Assembly (NCBI GenBank): GCA_041665785.1
Contig: JBAYIE010000019.1
Coordinates: 1-64,000, forward strand
Source of the DNA: JBAYIE01 sp041665785
GTDB taxonomy: Bacteria; Bacteroidota; Bacteroidia; UKL13-3
Length of the DNA: 64,000 bases
Direction: 5' to 3'
Every line of letters starts with the position of its first letter. Position 1 is the stretch's first letter. Made by a program: the position numbers and the translations under genes. Shown here one piece after another: positions 8,538 to 19,500 of the stretch. The notes beneath the pieces were generated by a model. The model was not told the origin of the DNA and ran no database searches. It worked only from the letters and a program-made list of their open reading frames with translations.

Positions 8538-8564
8538 AAAAGGGAGCGTATGCTCCCTTTTTTA
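8538..8564 (+). terminator. Rho-independent terminator of yceI
   Basis: A hairpin with stem GGGAGC/GCTCCC and loop GTAT, extended by four A-T pairs, is followed directly by a T-run. It lies about 50 bases after the yceI stop. Confidence 0.85.
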
Positions 8565-8603
8565 TTTAATGTCAATGAACCGGAATCATATAAAAATTAT
8601 CGG

Positions 8604-8611
8604 TATTTTTG
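8604..8611 (+). promoter_or_regulatory. Candidate -7 element for the acyl-CoA dehydrogenase
   Basis: TATTTTTG matches TAnnTTTG and lies 15 bases before ATG 8627, so transcription would start just before the codon. No clear TTG element is present at the usual distance upstream, so this is only half a promoter. Confidence 0.35.
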
Positions 8612-8626
8612 CCCAAAACCACGATC

Positions 8627-9847
8627 ATGAGCAGCAATACCAATACCCCATACCACCATTCACACAAACCTGATTTATATACTCATCCCGATTATTTCTC
8701 CCTCGATGAACTCTTGAGCGAAGAACATAAAATGATTCGTTCGATGGTTCGGGAATATGTGAAGAAAGAACTCTCTCCCATTATTGAAGATGTAGCACAA
8801 CAGGCTAAATTTCCGGTTGCCATGGTAAAACAATTGGGTGAATTGGGCTGCTTCGGGCCTCAATTACCTGTTGAGTATGGCTGTGGCGGGATGGACTATA
8901 TCACATACGGCATCATGATGCAGGAACTGGAACGTTGTGATTCGGGTGTTCGGTCAACCGCTTCCGTTCAGGGTTCATTGGTTATGTATCCTATTTATAA
9001 ATTTGGAAGCGAAGCTCAAAAACACAAATATCTACCCAAGCTGGCCAAAGGAGAATGGCTCGGTTGTTTTGGACTAACGGAACCAAATCATGGCTCGAAT
9101 CCGGCCGGAATGACAACCCATTTCAAGGATGCCGGTGATGGAAAACACGTGATTTTAAACGGGGCAAAAATGTGGATTTCGAATTCACCCTATGCCGATG
9201 TGGCTGTGGTATGGGCCAAAAACGATAAAGGAAACATACAGGGCATAATAGTGGAGCGTGGAATGAAAGGTTTTAGTACCCCTGAAACCCACAACAAATG
9301 GAGTCTTCGGACCAGCGCAACCGGTGAATTGGTTTTTAATGATGTGCTGGTTCCCATTGAAAACATTCTACCCGGTGTGGAAGGTTTAAAAGGTCCACTA
9401 ACCTGTCTGAATTCTGCACGCTATGGAATCAGTTGGGGAGCTTTGGGTGCAGCTATGGATTGTTACGATACTGCCCTTCGTTATTCTAAAGAGCGGGTGC
9501 AATTCGGTAAGCCAATTGCCGGATTCCAGCTGCAACAAAAGAAACTGGCTGAAATGATTACTGAAATCACCAAGGCTCAGCTCCTCACCTGGAGATTGGG
9601 TGTATTAATGAATGAAGGCAAAGCAACACCTGCCCAGATCAGTATGGCTAAACGAAACAATGTGGAGGTTGCCATGCAATGTGCTCGAGACGCCCGGCAA
9701 ATGTTAGGAGGAATGGGTATCACAGGCGAATACCCCATAATGAGACATATGATGAACCTTGAATCCGTAGTTACTTACGAAGGAACACATGATATCCATT
9801 TGCTCATTACAGGTCTTGATATTACAGGTGAGAATGCATTTGTTTAA
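8627..9847 (+). CDS. Acyl-CoA dehydrogenase, glutaryl-CoA dehydrogenase type
   Basis: A 406-residue FAD-dependent acyl-CoA dehydrogenase. It most resembles glutaryl-CoA dehydrogenase, which oxidises and decarboxylates glutaryl-CoA to crotonyl-CoA in lysine and tryptophan breakdown. The catalytic base is E385 in TYEGTHDIH. R109 and S113 in VRSTASVQ match the residues that bind the glutaryl carboxylate, and the block LKGPLTCLNSARYGISWGA near residue 258 is typical of this subfamily. FAD-binding segments FGLTEPNHGSN and MWISNSP are intact. I start at ATG 8627 rather than the in-frame TTG at 8609, which would lie inside the promoter element. No lysine-degradation partners are adjacent. Confidence 0.9.
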   Translation: MSSNTNTPYHHSHKPDLYTHPDYFSLDELLSEEHKMIRSMVREYVKKELSPIIEDVAQQAKFPVAMVKQLGELGCFGPQLPVEYGCGGMDYITYGIMMQELERCDSGVRSTASVQGSLVMYPIYKFGSEAQKHKYLPKLAKGEWLGCFGLTEPNHGSNPAGMTTHFKDAGDGKHVILNGAKMWISNSPYADVAVVWAKNDKGNIQGIIVERGMKGFSTPETHNKWSLRTSATGELVFNDVLVPIENILPGVEGLKGPLTCLNSARYGISWGALGAAMDCYDTALRYSKERVQFGKPIAGFQLQQKKLAEMITEITKAQLLTWRLGVLMNEGKATPAQISMAKRNNVEVAMQCARDARQMLGGMGITGEYPIMRHMMNLESVVTYEGTHDIHLLITGLDITGENAFV

Positions 9848-9913
9848 TGCATTTTGCATGTATATGCACTATGAAGAGTATAAGAAAACCAGTTGCATAA
9901 CGTTTAAACATGC

Positions 9914-12223
9914 ATGAGAAACAGATTGTCCTTTTTCTTGTTATGTTTACCCGGTTTGATCACCATTCAGGCGAATGCTCAATCTGCTTTACCCTCCGTA
10001 GAAGGATGGCGAGTGCATGCTTCATTCTATTATTTTAAGGATGTATGCGAAGCCGGCGACAAAATTTTTGTCGCTTCTACCAATGCTTTATTTACATACG
10101 ATAAATCCACCAACGAACAGGAAATTATTTCACGGGTAAACGGTCTTTCAGATGTTGCTGCAGTACAATTGGAATACGATGCTGCCAGTGCAACCCTGAT
10201 CATTGCATACGACAACGCAAATATTGATCTGTTACGTAACAATAAAGTCACCAATATTCCTGAAATTCTTAACCAGATCATTATTGGTGACAAGTCGATA
10301 CACAATATCACCATTCATGACCGTAAGGCATATCTTTCCTGCAGTTTCGGAATTGCCATTATTGATCTGGTAAAACAGAAAATGATCGATTCTTATTCCA
10401 ATCTAGGTCCGGGCGGAACCAATCTTCCTGTTTACGATATTGCATTTTATAACGAAAAAATTTATGCAGCATCTCCAAATGGAATTTATGAAGCACCGGT
10501 TGAAAAGGTAAATTTAAGCGATTACAATTCCTGGAGCCTGAACAAAGCATCAGCAATGAGCAACTGGCTCGAAACATTTCAGGGAAATCTGTACGGCGTC
10601 ATTGATTCCACACTGATGCGATACAACGGAAGCACTTGGTTAACCTTTCAGTCCCATACTCCCGCTGTTATTTACGATATTAAAAACATAAATCAGAAAT
10701 TGGTAGTTTGCCTGGGTTACACCACCTATATCTACAACAAAGACACACAGGTAACTGCTGTAAACATTGGATCTGAATCAGGGGCACTGGTAGCTGCCGA
10801 TGACAAACTGTATATACCGGTAAATGGTCAAAGTTTGTATAAAATCAATCTTTCAGATTTATCGAGAGAATATTTTAGCCCATCCGGACCGCAGGAAAAT
10901 TCAGCCTTAAAAATGGCTTACAAGAACAAAAATCTTTGGGTTGCCGGTGGTAAGGTAAATGGTTATGGAACCAGCAGCGGGTGGAACAGTCCGCAATACA
11001 GCCCTGGAAAATTTTATCGCTTTCAAAACAATTCCTGGTTCAGGTACAATCAATTGAGCAGTCCTGTCATCTCAGGCCCAGGCGATTTTGTTGATGTTTG
11101 TATCGACCCGGAAACAGATCATGCTTTCCTGGCTAATTTTGGAACTGGCTTGGTTGAATTGGATGAAACGCAGGTCATCGCCAATTATGACGACAACAAT
11201 AGTACCCTGCAACGGTTTAATTCAGGAATTCCAACATATAAGCCATTGCTGGTTTCCGGACTTGCTTTCGACGATGTTGGAAATCTTTGGGTAAGCAATG
11301 CCGGAGCTGTAAATCCGATCTCTGTAAAAACGCGCAATAATCAATGGTATTCGTTTAGTGTACCATCCGGAGTTGATAACCGGTTGACCCATTTGAGTTG
11401 TGATGAATATGGCAATAAATGGTTTATCAATTCAAGAAGTCAGGGTATTCTTGTTTTTAATGATAACAATACATTTTCTAATACAGGGGATGATCAGTAC
11501 AAAGCTCTGTCGGAAACAAAACTCAATGGTTTCTTACCAAGCAATACCGTATTCTGTATTACCCGGGATAAAGAAGGTACCATGTGGACTGGCACTCTCA
11601 AGGGACTTTGTATTTTCAATAACCCGGGAAATGTTTTCAGAGCAAATGCCAATTTTGATGCCGAACAAATCGTCATAAAAACCGGATTGGTTTATTCCAA
11701 TTTTCTGGGCGATGTACCTGTTTATTGCATTACAGTAGATCCGGGAAACCGGAAGTGGATTGGTACAGCTCAGGGTGCATGGTTGGTAACACCGGATGGT
11801 TATACCATTATACGTAATTTCACCACAGCCAATAGTCCTTTACAATCCAATGCCGTTTATAGCATTGGAATTGACGAATCAACCGGAGAAGTATTTTTTG
11901 GTACAGAAAGGGGGATCTGTTCATACATGGGAACCGCAAGTGAAGCCAATGAAGATCAAAACAAGGTATTGGTTTATCCCAATCCGGTTAAACCTGACTA
12001 TACCGGTTTAATTGCCATACGTGGCCTACTGGATGGTGCTTACGTTAAAATCACTGATGTTGGGGGCAATTTAATTGCTGAAACCAAAGCCAATGGAGGA
12101 ATGGCAACCTGGAATGGCAATTCTCAGTACGGAAAAAGAGCTCCTACCGGTGTATATCTCATATACTCAACCAACGAGAAAGGTGAGCAAACCTGGGTTG
12201 GTAAAATACTCCTGATCAATTAG
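9914..12223 (+). CDS. porZ: Type IX secretion system protein PorZ
   Basis: PorZ is a surface protein of the T9SS attachment complex that, in Porphyromonas, helps deliver anionic lipopolysaccharide to cargo released by the PorU sortase. This 769-residue protein has a signal peptide (residues 1-23, ending ANAQ). It then shows the PorZ-type propeller opening: GWRVHASFYYFKDVCEAGDK, then NALFTYDKSTNE, then VNGLSDVAAVQLEYD. Regulator-propeller repeats follow (for example LWVSNAG near 457, KWFINSR near 500, MWTGTL near 557, KWIGTAQG near 616). It ends with its own T9SS-type domain: VYPNPVKPDYTG near 690 and GVYLIYS near 748. recO starts 8 bases later. It is the only T9SS machinery gene in the window; the giant cargo proteins nearby are its expected clients. 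Confidence 0.85.
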   Translation: MRNRLSFFLLCLPGLITIQANAQSALPSVEGWRVHASFYYFKDVCEAGDKIFVASTNALFTYDKSTNEQEIISRVNGLSDVAAVQLEYDAASATLIIAYDNANIDLLRNNKVTNIPEILNQIIIGDKSIHNITIHDRKAYLSCSFGIAIIDLVKQKMIDSYSNLGPGGTNLPVYDIAFYNEKIYAASPNGIYEAPVEKVNLSDYNSWSLNKASAMSNWLETFQGNLYGVIDSTLMRYNGSTWLTFQSHTPAVIYDIKNINQKLVVCLGYTTYIYNKDTQVTAVNIGSESGALVAADDKLYIPVNGQSLYKINLSDLSREYFSPSGPQENSALKMAYKNKNLWVAGGKVNGYGTSSGWNSPQYSPGKFYRFQNNSWFRYNQLSSPVISGPGDFVDVCIDPETDHAFLANFGTGLVELDETQVIANYDDNNSTLQRFNSGIPTYKPLLVSGLAFDDVGNLWVSNAGAVNPISVKTRNNQWYSFSVPSGVDNRLTHLSCDEYGNKWFINSRSQGILVFNDNNTFSNTGDDQYKALSETKLNGFLPSNTVFCITRDKEGTMWTGTLKGLCIFNNPGNVFRANANFDAEQIVIKTGLVYSNFLGDVPVYCITVDPGNRKWIGTAQGAWLVTPDGYTIIRNFTTANSPLQSNAVYSIGIDESTGEVFFGTERGICSYMGTASEANEDQNKVLVYPNPVKPDYTGLIAIRGLLDGAYVKITDVGGNLIAETKANGGMATWNGNSQYGKRAPTGVYLIYSTNEKGEQTWVGKILLIN

Positions 12224-12231
12224 TTTAAACC

Positions 12232-12909
12232 GTGCCTGTTGTAAAATTAAATGGCATTGTACTGACCACATACCGGTACTCGGAATCGAGTGTAATTCTG
12301 AAATGCTATACTGATCAATTTGGGCTTCAATCTTATATGATTACGGGTATTCACGGCAAAAAAGCAGCTATAAAACCTTCCCATCTATTGCCTTTAACAC
12401 TTCTGGAATTAGAAAGCTATCAGCATCAAAACCGCACTTTAAAACGTATCCGGGAACTTAAATGCACCCCGGTTCTTCAGCATATACATGTTGATATGGT
12501 TAAAATCGCCATAACCGTTTTTATGGCTGAAGTATTACTCAAGTCAATACATGAAGAAAACGAATCGGACACCGGCCTTTTTGGATTCCTTTATCAGGCA
12601 ATTTATGCCCTGGATGGTGCAACGGGTAATTGTGCGAATTTCCCTGCCAGTTTTCTATTGAAACTAAGTGAATACCTGGGGTTTTCTCTCGCTGTACCTT
12701 TATTGAATGAATTGTCTATGCTTTCATCAGGAATTACCACAGAAATGACTAAATTAATGGAAGCTCCTCTCGAAGCTGAAAGTCAGTTTAAATTTAACAA
12801 CAGTGAACGACGTATGATGGTAGATATGATCCTGAAACATTACCAGCAACATATCGGGCAATTCGGCCAATTGAAGTCGGTAGCCATACTAAAAACAATT
12901 TTTGAATAG
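12232..12909 (+). CDS. recO: DNA repair protein RecO
   Basis: RecO works with RecR and RecF to load RecA on gapped DNA. The 225-residue protein has the N-terminal OB fold (GIVLTTYRYSESSVILKCYTD near 8-28) and the helical C-terminal domain with TLKRIRELKC near 76. The zinc-binding cysteine cluster found in some RecO proteins is not visible. The only reasonable start is GTG 12232, because the family usually begins two or three residues before this beta strand and no ATG is available. It follows porZ by 8 bases, and its stop abuts the stop of the convergent thioesterase gene with no gap. Confidence 0.88.
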   Translation: MPVVKLNGIVLTTYRYSESSVILKCYTDQFGLQSYMITGIHGKKAAIKPSHLLPLTLLELESYQHQNRTLKRIRELKCTPVLQHIHVDMVKIAITVFMAEVLLKSIHEENESDTGLFGFLYQAIYALDGATGNCANFPASFLLKLSEYLGFSLAVPLLNELSMLSSGITTEMTKLMEAPLEAESQFKFNNSERRMMVDMILKHYQQHIGQFGQLKSVAILKTIFE

Positions 12910-13431
12910 CTATTCCTGAGTAAAAAGAGCCTTTAATTCAGTAGCCTCATCCGGTTTCATTTTGCCAGCCAGAATCAAGCGAAGCTGTCTTCTTCGTAAA
13001 GCTCCGTCAAATCGTTTCACTTCTTCTTCTGTTTCAGGAACTATGGCAGGTACTTTTAAGGGAGATCCGTTTCTGTCTAAAGCCACAAATGTATAATAGG
13101 CTTCATTGCTCTTGAACCGCTCACCCGATGGTATATTTTCTGCATGTACAACTATATGAATTTCCATCGACGTGTTAAATGCCCTGGAAACCCTGGCTTC
13201 CAGTGAAACTACATCACCCAATTTTATACAATGACCAAAACTTACACTATCTACCGATGCAGTAACAACGATTTTACCTGAATGTTTCTGTGCACTAATT
13301 GCAGCCACAATGTCCATCCAATGCAATAGTCGGCCACCCATCAGATTGTTTAATGTATTGGTATCGTTGGGTAAAACCAATTCAGTCATGGTGGTCATGG
13401 ATTCTGAAGGTTTTTTAGTTAGAATCGACAT
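12910..13431 (-). CDS. Acyl-CoA thioesterase, hotdog fold
   Basis: A 173-residue hotdog-fold thioesterase of the YciA/BFIT-like group that hydrolyses acyl-CoA in the cytoplasm. The signature NLMGGRLLHWMDIVAAISAQKHSG near residues 30-53 contains the catalytic aspartate region, followed by VVTASVDSVSFGHCIKLGDVV near 55-75. The C-terminal tail is rich in charged residues (RFDGALRRRQLRLILAGKMK). Start is ATG 13431; a TTG at 13449 would add six residues without support. The gene is convergent with recO. Confidence 0.85.
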   Translation of the reverse strand: MSILTKKPSESMTTMTELVLPNDTNTLNNLMGGRLLHWMDIVAAISAQKHSGKIVVTASVDSVSFGHCIKLGDVVSLEARVSRAFNTSMEIHIVVHAENIPSGERFKSNEAYYTFVALDRNGSPLKVPAIVPETEEEVKRFDGALRRRQLRLILAGKMKPDEATELKALFTQE

Positions 13432-13456
13432 AATCAATAATTTATTCAAAGGTATA

Positions 13457-13491
13457 TAAAAAAAGAATGCCTCCCGGTATGGGAGGCATTC
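13457..13491 (-). terminator. Terminator of the giant surface-protein gene
   Basis: An 11-base perfect stem, GAATGCCTCCC paired with GGGAGGCATTC and a five-base loop, is followed on the minus strand by a T-rich run (A-tract at 13458-13464 on plus). It lies 28 bases beyond the stop at 13519. Confidence 0.85.
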
Positions 13492-13518
13492 CTATAGGCT
13501 GGATATGCTTTGCAGCTA

Positions 13519-16500
13519 TTACTTAGTTTGAATGATCTTTTGAGTGATCACATTTCCATCAATTACAATTTTAACCATGTATGTTCCGGATGAAGCATTG
13601 AATTTATCAGCATCCAAAGTGAAACGATGGCTACCGGCATTTTCTTTGCCCAGATCATAATTGGCTACTGTTCTTCCCAACAGGTCAAATACATGAATAT
13701 CCACATTTGAACTGGTTGGTAAGGTGTAGTTGATGAATGTAGAATGGCTGAATGGATTCGGCGAGATATTCAATCCGAATTGTTCAGCTAAGGTAGATCC
13801 AACTCCAACACTACAGAATGTTTCAACTGAATCAGTGAATGTTCCTGTACAACCATTGATATCTTTAGCTACCAGCTTCACATAATATTTGCCTTTGTAG
13901 TTATAGAGATTTTTAACGGTTGCACCTGATCCATTGGTTGTTGATCCATCCCCGAAATCCCATGAATAAGAATTCAATGTAGTCGGACTTGGAGTAAAGA
14001 AGCGTGTGAAGTTATTGCGGCAACTGTCTTCTGAATTGTCTGCAGCATAAGTAAAGCTAACTACAGGGCTTGATGAAATATTTACAGTTTTAGTCGCAGA
14101 ATCCATACACTTGTTTTTAGTTGTTACAATCAACATAATATTGAATGCATTCGAAGTGGTATAAGTATGCGTTGTATTGGTTTTGGCATTCAACGTTTCT
14201 GTATTTCCATCGTTGTAATCCCAGAAGTAAATTGAATCCTGATTAGCCTCTACGGTTGAAGCATTGGTGAAAGATATTAGCTGACCTTCGCAACCTTTAG
14301 ATACATCTGCAACAAAGTTGGCAATAGGTTTAGTAAATACTTCAGCATAGCGAATCAACGAATCCTTACAGAAATTGATGGTATCCTGCACAACCAGTTT
14401 GATAGCCACATTACCAGTTACACCATAAATCTTAGTTGGGTTAGCCAAATCAGACGATGTGTTATCTCCAAAGTTCCATTTGAAGGTAACTTTACTCATA
14501 CCACCTGAGAATGTAGTGGCATTGCTGATATTAACCACATCATACTGACAGGTATTTGAAACTGTAAACTCAGGTTTCGGACGATCAAATACGGTAATCA
14601 GATTCGTAACTGAGTCTTTACAACCAAAGTTGGTAGTTACTTTTAATTTGATACTGTATGTACCGCTTGCAGGGTAAATGTAGAATGGCTGGTTAGATAA
14701 TCCCTTTTGACCATTTCCAAATTCCCATTCGCTACCGAATGAACTGTTAGGTTTCGCTGTATTTACAACGGAATTGTTTGTGAGTGCCACATTGGTTCCT
14801 AAACAGTGACCGGTTGTAGTGAAAGCAGCTGTAGGTTTAGGGAATGAGTAAATGGTTTTAATCATCACATTAGAGCAACCGGTAACTGAATTTGTAGCAG
14901 TCAGCTTTACTGAATATGCAGTATCTCCCACTCCGAATGAATAGGTAGGATCCATTGATGAAGATGTTCCTTCAGAAGTAACTCCTAAAATGAAATCCCA
15001 TGCATAACCATCAGCACGAAGTGATGTATTGGTTAAAGTAGTAGGGCTTCCGGCACAAATATTACCAAAGTCAAAGCCAGGAGATGGAGCATCTTTTACT
15101 GTGACGGTTATTGTTTTAGAAGCAGCAATTCCTATGTTGTTGGTAACTGTCAGCTTAATATCATAAGTGCCTGCGGTATCATACTTATGCGTAGTATTGG
15201 TAGATGTAGCTGTTGAGCCATCACCAAATTCCCATAACATGGTAACCGGAGCGGTAGTATTAGAGTATGTACTCAGATTGGTTAAACTTACGTTTGCATT
15301 TGCACAAACGGTATTTCCACCACCAACCAGGAAATTAACTACCGGAGCTGAAGTTACTTTTACCCACCGGGTAATTGTAGAGTCACAACCGGAAGGAAGC
15401 AAACGAACTGTAATGGTTAATTTGAACAAACTGTCTTCATCAGACTGCGAAGGGCTCAGGGTATAGAATCCATTCGTAGAACCTGCAGGAGCTGTATAAG
15501 CAGATGAGGAAATATTATTACCCAGATTCGTTTTCACTGATTGGTTGGTAATAGTCCATTTTGTACCATAATCTGTATTTGCTAATCCTGAAGGTGCTTT
15601 AAATTCATACGTTATTACGTCACCGGATTTAGCTGCATCAGGCTGAGATTGGGTACCTTGATTGTAATTGGCTGTAAATGGCGTTCCTTTTACCATAAAC
15701 GGACCGCTGTGGAATTTCTTGATATATACTTTCTCTACATCATCCATTACATTGATACAACCTGAGTTGGTATTGGTGTATTTCAGTTGCAGGTAGATAG
15801 AATCGGCACCTTGATTAAGCGCTTTGATATTAACTGCACTACCGGTTCCAGCTTTTGCCGGACCATAGTTTTGACCACCATTCAGAGTATTTACAAACTG
15901 ATAATTGTATCCAACTTTTGTAGTAGTGATATTCAAGGAAACTGAATCATACAAACACACTTCAGAAATTAAAGGTGTAACTGATGTAGTCAGCACATCA
16001 TCAAAGATGATAATACTATCCAGCACCATATTGTTACCATTTCCTTTAGCTGAAGCTTCGAGTGCAACTTTCAATCCAACAATACCTGTATAGTTTGATA
16101 AACAAACGTCGACCATGGTATAAGCCGGGAATGCATAGCTGGTGTTAACACGATATACGATCTTCAAAGGTGCACTCCATACTCCTGGTAAAGCACTTAC
16201 TTTAACTACAATCGAATCACGACTGGTTGGAGCATCTGCATTTTGTGAGATCCAGAAACGTAAGGTTGGTACTTTCAATACACTTAAATCCAAACATGGA
16301 GACACCAAGCGTGATGTGGTTCCGCCAGGAAGTGTTGCAGCAGGGAACAAAGCAGCTTTATTTCCTGTTTGAGCACCTAAGATTGGTAGATTACCAGATC
16401 CGTAAGAATCCAGATCCCAACCTCCTGCACCGGAAACTTGTTCAACATTCCATCCCTGAGTATTCGGTCCGTCGAATCCATAAGACAAAGGATAAACACT

Positions 16501-19500
16501 ACTAATGGTTGACAGGTATGATACACCACCATCGGTTGGATTTTTAGCCGAGAAAGCAAAAGCAGATCCATCATATACCGAATATCTGTATGTAATTGAT
16601 GAATTTGGTGCCTGTGATGGAATTTGGAAGGTTCTGTTTAATCCGTCTACAGTTGGACCGGTCAGAGGAGTTTGATTTATACCATTTACCGCATAGAATA
16701 GGGTATCAAATGCAACATTGCGCTCAATAACACGCATCGTGATATTGAAAGGTCCATTTGAACACGCCTGAACCGCTGTTACGTTAAATGCTTTAGGTGC
16801 AACGCTATCAATATAAGATCCCAGATATTCATGAGCACCCAAAACAGTTTGACTGATTGAACGCGGATTACCTAAGATATCGTTTGGCACTTGCGTCAAC
16901 ACTTTACCACTTCCAAAGATATTGCTTTGGGTTGCGCTAGGAATAAGCAGGTTGGAATCATTGGTAAATGGAGTAACGAAACTGATCGACATAGTATCCA
17001 TGTTGGTCAGGTTGCTTAAAGTATCTACAGTTCTGTAGGTAATAGGTGAACTGCTTGCATTGCGTGCCATTACAAAATTGTTTGAATTGGCGGCATTTAC
17101 GAAGTAGTTGTTGTTATCACTGACAGTAAATACATTTTGGTTTGCACCAATCAATACGGCATATGCATTACCTGTTCCTGTTGGACGACCTAAAGTATTC
17201 TGGTAAATATTATTTACTGAATTAATACCACCTCGAATGGCAGGGGCAATAAACAAACAAGCTGAAGTTGAGTTGGTAACTGTTAAGTTGGCACCCAAAC
17301 CTAAGTTAATTGAGTTATTGTACAATGACAATCCAAGATTCAGAACAGTACCGGTACCATCTACCAAAATACCATAAGGGTTATTCATTGAAACATTTGG
17401 AGATCCACTTGTACCTGGACCGGCAATACCGGAGATCATATTATTAATCAGGGAAATGGCACGCGTATTGGAAGCGCCTAAACTAATGTAAATACCATAG
17501 GCAGAACCAGCTGCTGTAGTATTTTCAATTTTGCTGATTATGTTATTGGAAACGGTAATGTTGGTATCGGCAGAAAGATTTCCGGAAACGTTCGATAATT
17601 CAATACCTCTTGCACCTGAGAATCCTTTTAAACTATTGGTAATGGTATTGCCATCAATTACTGCACCTGATTGAGCACTAACCAAAATACCGGCACTATT
17701 GTTTGCACCACCCCAGAAATCGGTTGGTGTAGCACCGCCTATATTGTTATTACCACCAATTACATTCGATTTAATGGTCAGATTCAGATCCTGTTGATTG
17801 GCAACTCCGGTAGTAGCAGCAGATAATCCCTGAACATAAATACCATTCCGAACACCTACAATGTAGTTGTTTTGGTAAGTATTAAAGTTGTTGCCGCTTA
17901 ATGTAATATTTGATGGAGTTGAAACTACACCACCCTGATAAATACCTGCAAAAGTATTGATACCTGATACGGTTGAGTTACCAACGATATTACAGTTTTT
18001 GATAGTCAGGTTGCTGGTTGTAACATTCTGAGCGGTAATATCTACCACCTTGGAGGTTGCATTGGTTGCAGAAGCCGGCAGCATGATTGTTATGTTACGA
18101 CTGGTAGAACCATTGTTTGAACCATCTAAGGTGAAATAATTAGCACCTGCAAAACGGAGAACACTACCGTTAGCTCCAATTACACCAATACTGGTAATTG
18201 TATCATTTCTTCCGGCGTCAGTTGTTAATGTAATCGGACGCAATGGATTCATACGCGGATAATCCAAAAGTGGTGCAATCAGCGTATCCCCTTCTCCCAC
18301 ATAACCAGCACTAATTACCAGTTTAATTGGATTTACTGGAGCAGCAAAATTATCTACTCCGTTTGCATTGATATACTGGAATGCACGATTCACTGTTGCA
18401 AAACTTCCTGTTAACGGGCTGGCCTGTGTTGGAGGATTTTGTACACCGTTAATCATATAAGTTCCACCACCTGCTAAAGGTGAATAAGATTGTGTAAACT
18501 GAACAGCACCAATATTGGTAAGAGTTGCACCACGGGCTGTTCCATAAATATCCTCAGTTACTGAAGGTAAACTAGCCGCTCCATTAGCAATTGCTCCGGA
18601 TAATGAAGGATCAATATCAGGTAATGAATCGTTCATGAACGCAGGAGGAATAAAGTAAGAACCTACGTCCTGGGCAGTATAGGTTTTCCATGCTGATAGG
18701 CTATTATAACCCAACGCACCATTTGAAGAACATCCGATAAATCCGTTAGAACCGGTTGCTCCGGCAAAATAGGCGTTGAAATTAGAAGAACCGTTTGGTG
18801 CGCGTAATGGACCACTTCCTGCAGGTAATCCTGATCCAATAAACACGGAGTAGATATTTCCACTTCCGGAAACGCGACCCATTGTATTGGATAAAATATT
18901 ACCATGAATAGAAACACCTCCGGCGATAGAAGTATTCAAAAGTATACAGCTGGACGAGCTTCCATTCAGCAATACATTTCCACTCATCTGAATTGAATTG
19001 AAATAAATGGTCAATCCTAAATTATTCACTACGGTTGGAGCATCTATAAAAATACCCATTGGATTTGCTGTAGAGTTGTTAGATCCGGAACCGGTTCCTC
19101 TGATTTTAGCAATGGAGTTATTTATGATGGAAATGGCTCGCAGGGAATCATTACCCAAATTCACTTTGATACCATAAGTAACATTGTTACCAACAGTACC
19201 TGCTGACAAATTGTAAATCATATTACCTGAAATGGTAATCGCTGAATCTTTACCGTTGTTGTCATTTAAGGTAGTGAGGTCGATACCCTTGAATCCGGAA
19301 CTTGCAGCAACCGGAATCGTATTCTTAATTGTATTGCCTTCAACCATCGACTGAGCCACACCTTTAAGTGTAATACCGCCTTGATCATCAGCTACATTAC
19401 TGTTACCACCAATATAAGTAGTAGGTTCAGATCCGCCATTGGCCGTTGTACCTCCAATAATATTATCAGAAATATCCCAGTTCAGGTTTTGCTTTCCAAC

